DNA from: an uncultured Psychrobacter sp.
GTDB taxonomy: Bacteria; Pseudomonadota; Gammaproteobacteria; Pseudomonadales; Moraxellaceae
Direction of reading: 5' to 3'
DNA: 64,000 bases
Assembly: GCA_947501045.1 (NCBI GenBank)
Contig: CANMUI010000003.1
Coordinates: 248,001-312,000, forward strand
Below, in pieces: positions 63,455 to 64,000 of the stretch (its first letter is position 1; each line of letters begins with the position of its first letter). The notes under the pieces are model-generated. The model did not search any database. It was not told the origin of the DNA and saw only the letters and a program-made list of their open reading frames with translations. A program made the translations under genes and the position numbers.

Positions 63455-64000
63455 TTAGCGGTTGGGAACGGTGAGACGTTGACCCCGTTGCAGCATAGTG
63501 CTGGCTGCAATATCATTCATATCAGCGAGCTCTTGCGTAGATACCCCATATTTGCGCGCAAGACCAATTAAGCTATCACCTGAACCAACAGTATAGCTTA
63601 CCGTAGCTTTAGGCACTTTTATTCTCTGACCGCGCTGCAATTGCGCATTGGTTGCAAGATTGTTGGTAGCTGCTAGATCCTCTACCGAGACGCCAAAACG
63701 GCGCGCTAGAGCAATCAGGCCATCGCCCGATTGTACTCTATAGTTCTCCGTGTTACTAAGCGTTTTGCCACTGCTAGCCGAAGCACTCAAGCCACTTGAG
63801 CTACTAGCTGTACCACTATTACTAGGAGCACTGCCACTTGCAGGAATAGTAAGCGTACGACCACGAATTAGGTTTGCTGTAGTACTTAACCCATTGGCTG
63901 ATGCTAGGGTACTAACACCGACGTTATAACGTCTGGCAACACCGATCAAGCTATCACCAGATTGTACTTTATAACTTATGGGCTGATCATTAAGTTGACG
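63455..64000 (-). CDS. LysM-repeat protein, C-terminal part (gene continues beyond window)
   Basis: The frame is open to the right edge (181 residues here); an internal ATG at 63949 is not the start. Three LysM domains are visible: ISYKVQSGDSLIGVARRYNV, NYRVQSGDGLIALARRFGVS and VSYTVGSGDSLIGLARKYGV, each ending in a GQ/GRxLTIP-type motif. The first and second are separated by a Ser/Gly linker. LysM domains bind peptidoglycan glycan strands, so this is probably the cell-wall-binding tail of a hydrolase, for example an N-acetylmuramoyl-L-alanine amidase; the catalytic part is not in view. Confidence 0.9.
   Translation of the reverse strand, partial: RQLNDQPISYKVQSGDSLIGVARRYNVGVSTLASANGLSTTANLIRGRTLTIPASGSAPSNSGTASSSSGLSASASSGKTLSNTENYRVQSGDGLIALARRFGVSVEDLAATNNLATNAQLQRGQRIKVPKATVSYTVGSGDSLIGLARKYGVSTQELADMNDIAASTMLQRGQRLTVPNR

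Noticed and set aside
1..64000. CRISPR arrays, rRNA and tRNA genes, complete insertion sequences, prophage structural genes
   Set aside because: None recognised on reading; tRNA detection by eye is imperfect and a tRNAscan run would settle it.

Overview
This window looks like a chromosomal segment of a gamma-proteobacterium of the Moraxellaceae, most likely Psychrobacter. That is inferred from gene content, moderate GC with AT-rich intergenic DNA, and protein style (Gln/Asn/Ser-rich linkers in HrpA, PhaC, DnaG, XdhA and GuaD). No rRNA or tRNA gene was recognised and there is no CRISPR array. I ran no database search: family names come from motifs read in the translations.

Layout. 1-1.7 kb: start of a type VI secretion locus (5' end of tssB) preceded on the same strand by a periplasmic TPR-like protein and a lipoprotein. 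2.4-9.0 kb: polyhydroxyalkanoate block on the minus strand (phaB, phasin, class I phaC, then a DUF3141 PhaC-like hydrolase), with hairpin terminators between genes and no phaA in the window. 9.6-13.9 kb: hrpA. 14.1-15.1 kb: an unknown protein and a duplicated DUF1543 protein. 15.1-28.8 kb: purine and proline catabolism (guaD, xdhABC, putA with its C-terminal domain as a separate gene, and an AzgA-type purine permease). 29.3-33.0 kb: tolQRAB without adjacent ybgC or pal. 33.1-37.0 kb: a probable periplasmic amine dehydrogenase (triheme cytochrome c, Tat-exported flavin amine oxidase, cytochrome c lipoprotein). 37.8-40.2 kb: a 45-residue lipoprotein, a flavodoxin-like protein and a YeeE/YedE sulfur transporter. 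40.3-48.9 kb: pgeF and rluD, divergent from bamD, dnaG and rpoD. 49.2-50.8 kb: a TPP riboswitch with its terminator ahead of tenA and a methyltransferase. 51.0-58.7 kb: ybeD-like gene, nrdA, nrdB and a ferredoxin, with nrdA and nrdB separated by about 2.9 kb of accessory DNA. 58.8-64.0 kb: DegS-like protease, Nif3-like protein, MltF-like lytic transglycosylase and the 3' end of a LysM gene.

How parts work together. GuaD deaminates guanine to xanthine, XdhAB oxidises hypoxanthine/xanthine to urate, XdhC matures the molybdenum cofactor, and the permease probably imports the bases. PutA plus the detached domain would oxidise proline to glutamate. The oxidase/cytochrome trio would oxidise an amine in the periplasm and feed the respiratory chain. 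NrdA, NrdB and the ferredoxin form a class Ia ribonucleotide reductase module with probable NrdR boxes upstream.

Most worth a second look: (1) the nrdA-nrdB island, with two tiny basic/aromatic proteins, a zinc-ribbon/membrane/SEC-C protein, REP-like palindromes, an isolated GC-rich block, a StbDE-type toxin-antitoxin pair and an unknown 116-residue protein; (2) the genetically separate PutA C-terminal domain; (3) the amine oxidase/cytochrome c operon; (4) a strongly structured intergenic element between xdhC and guaD.
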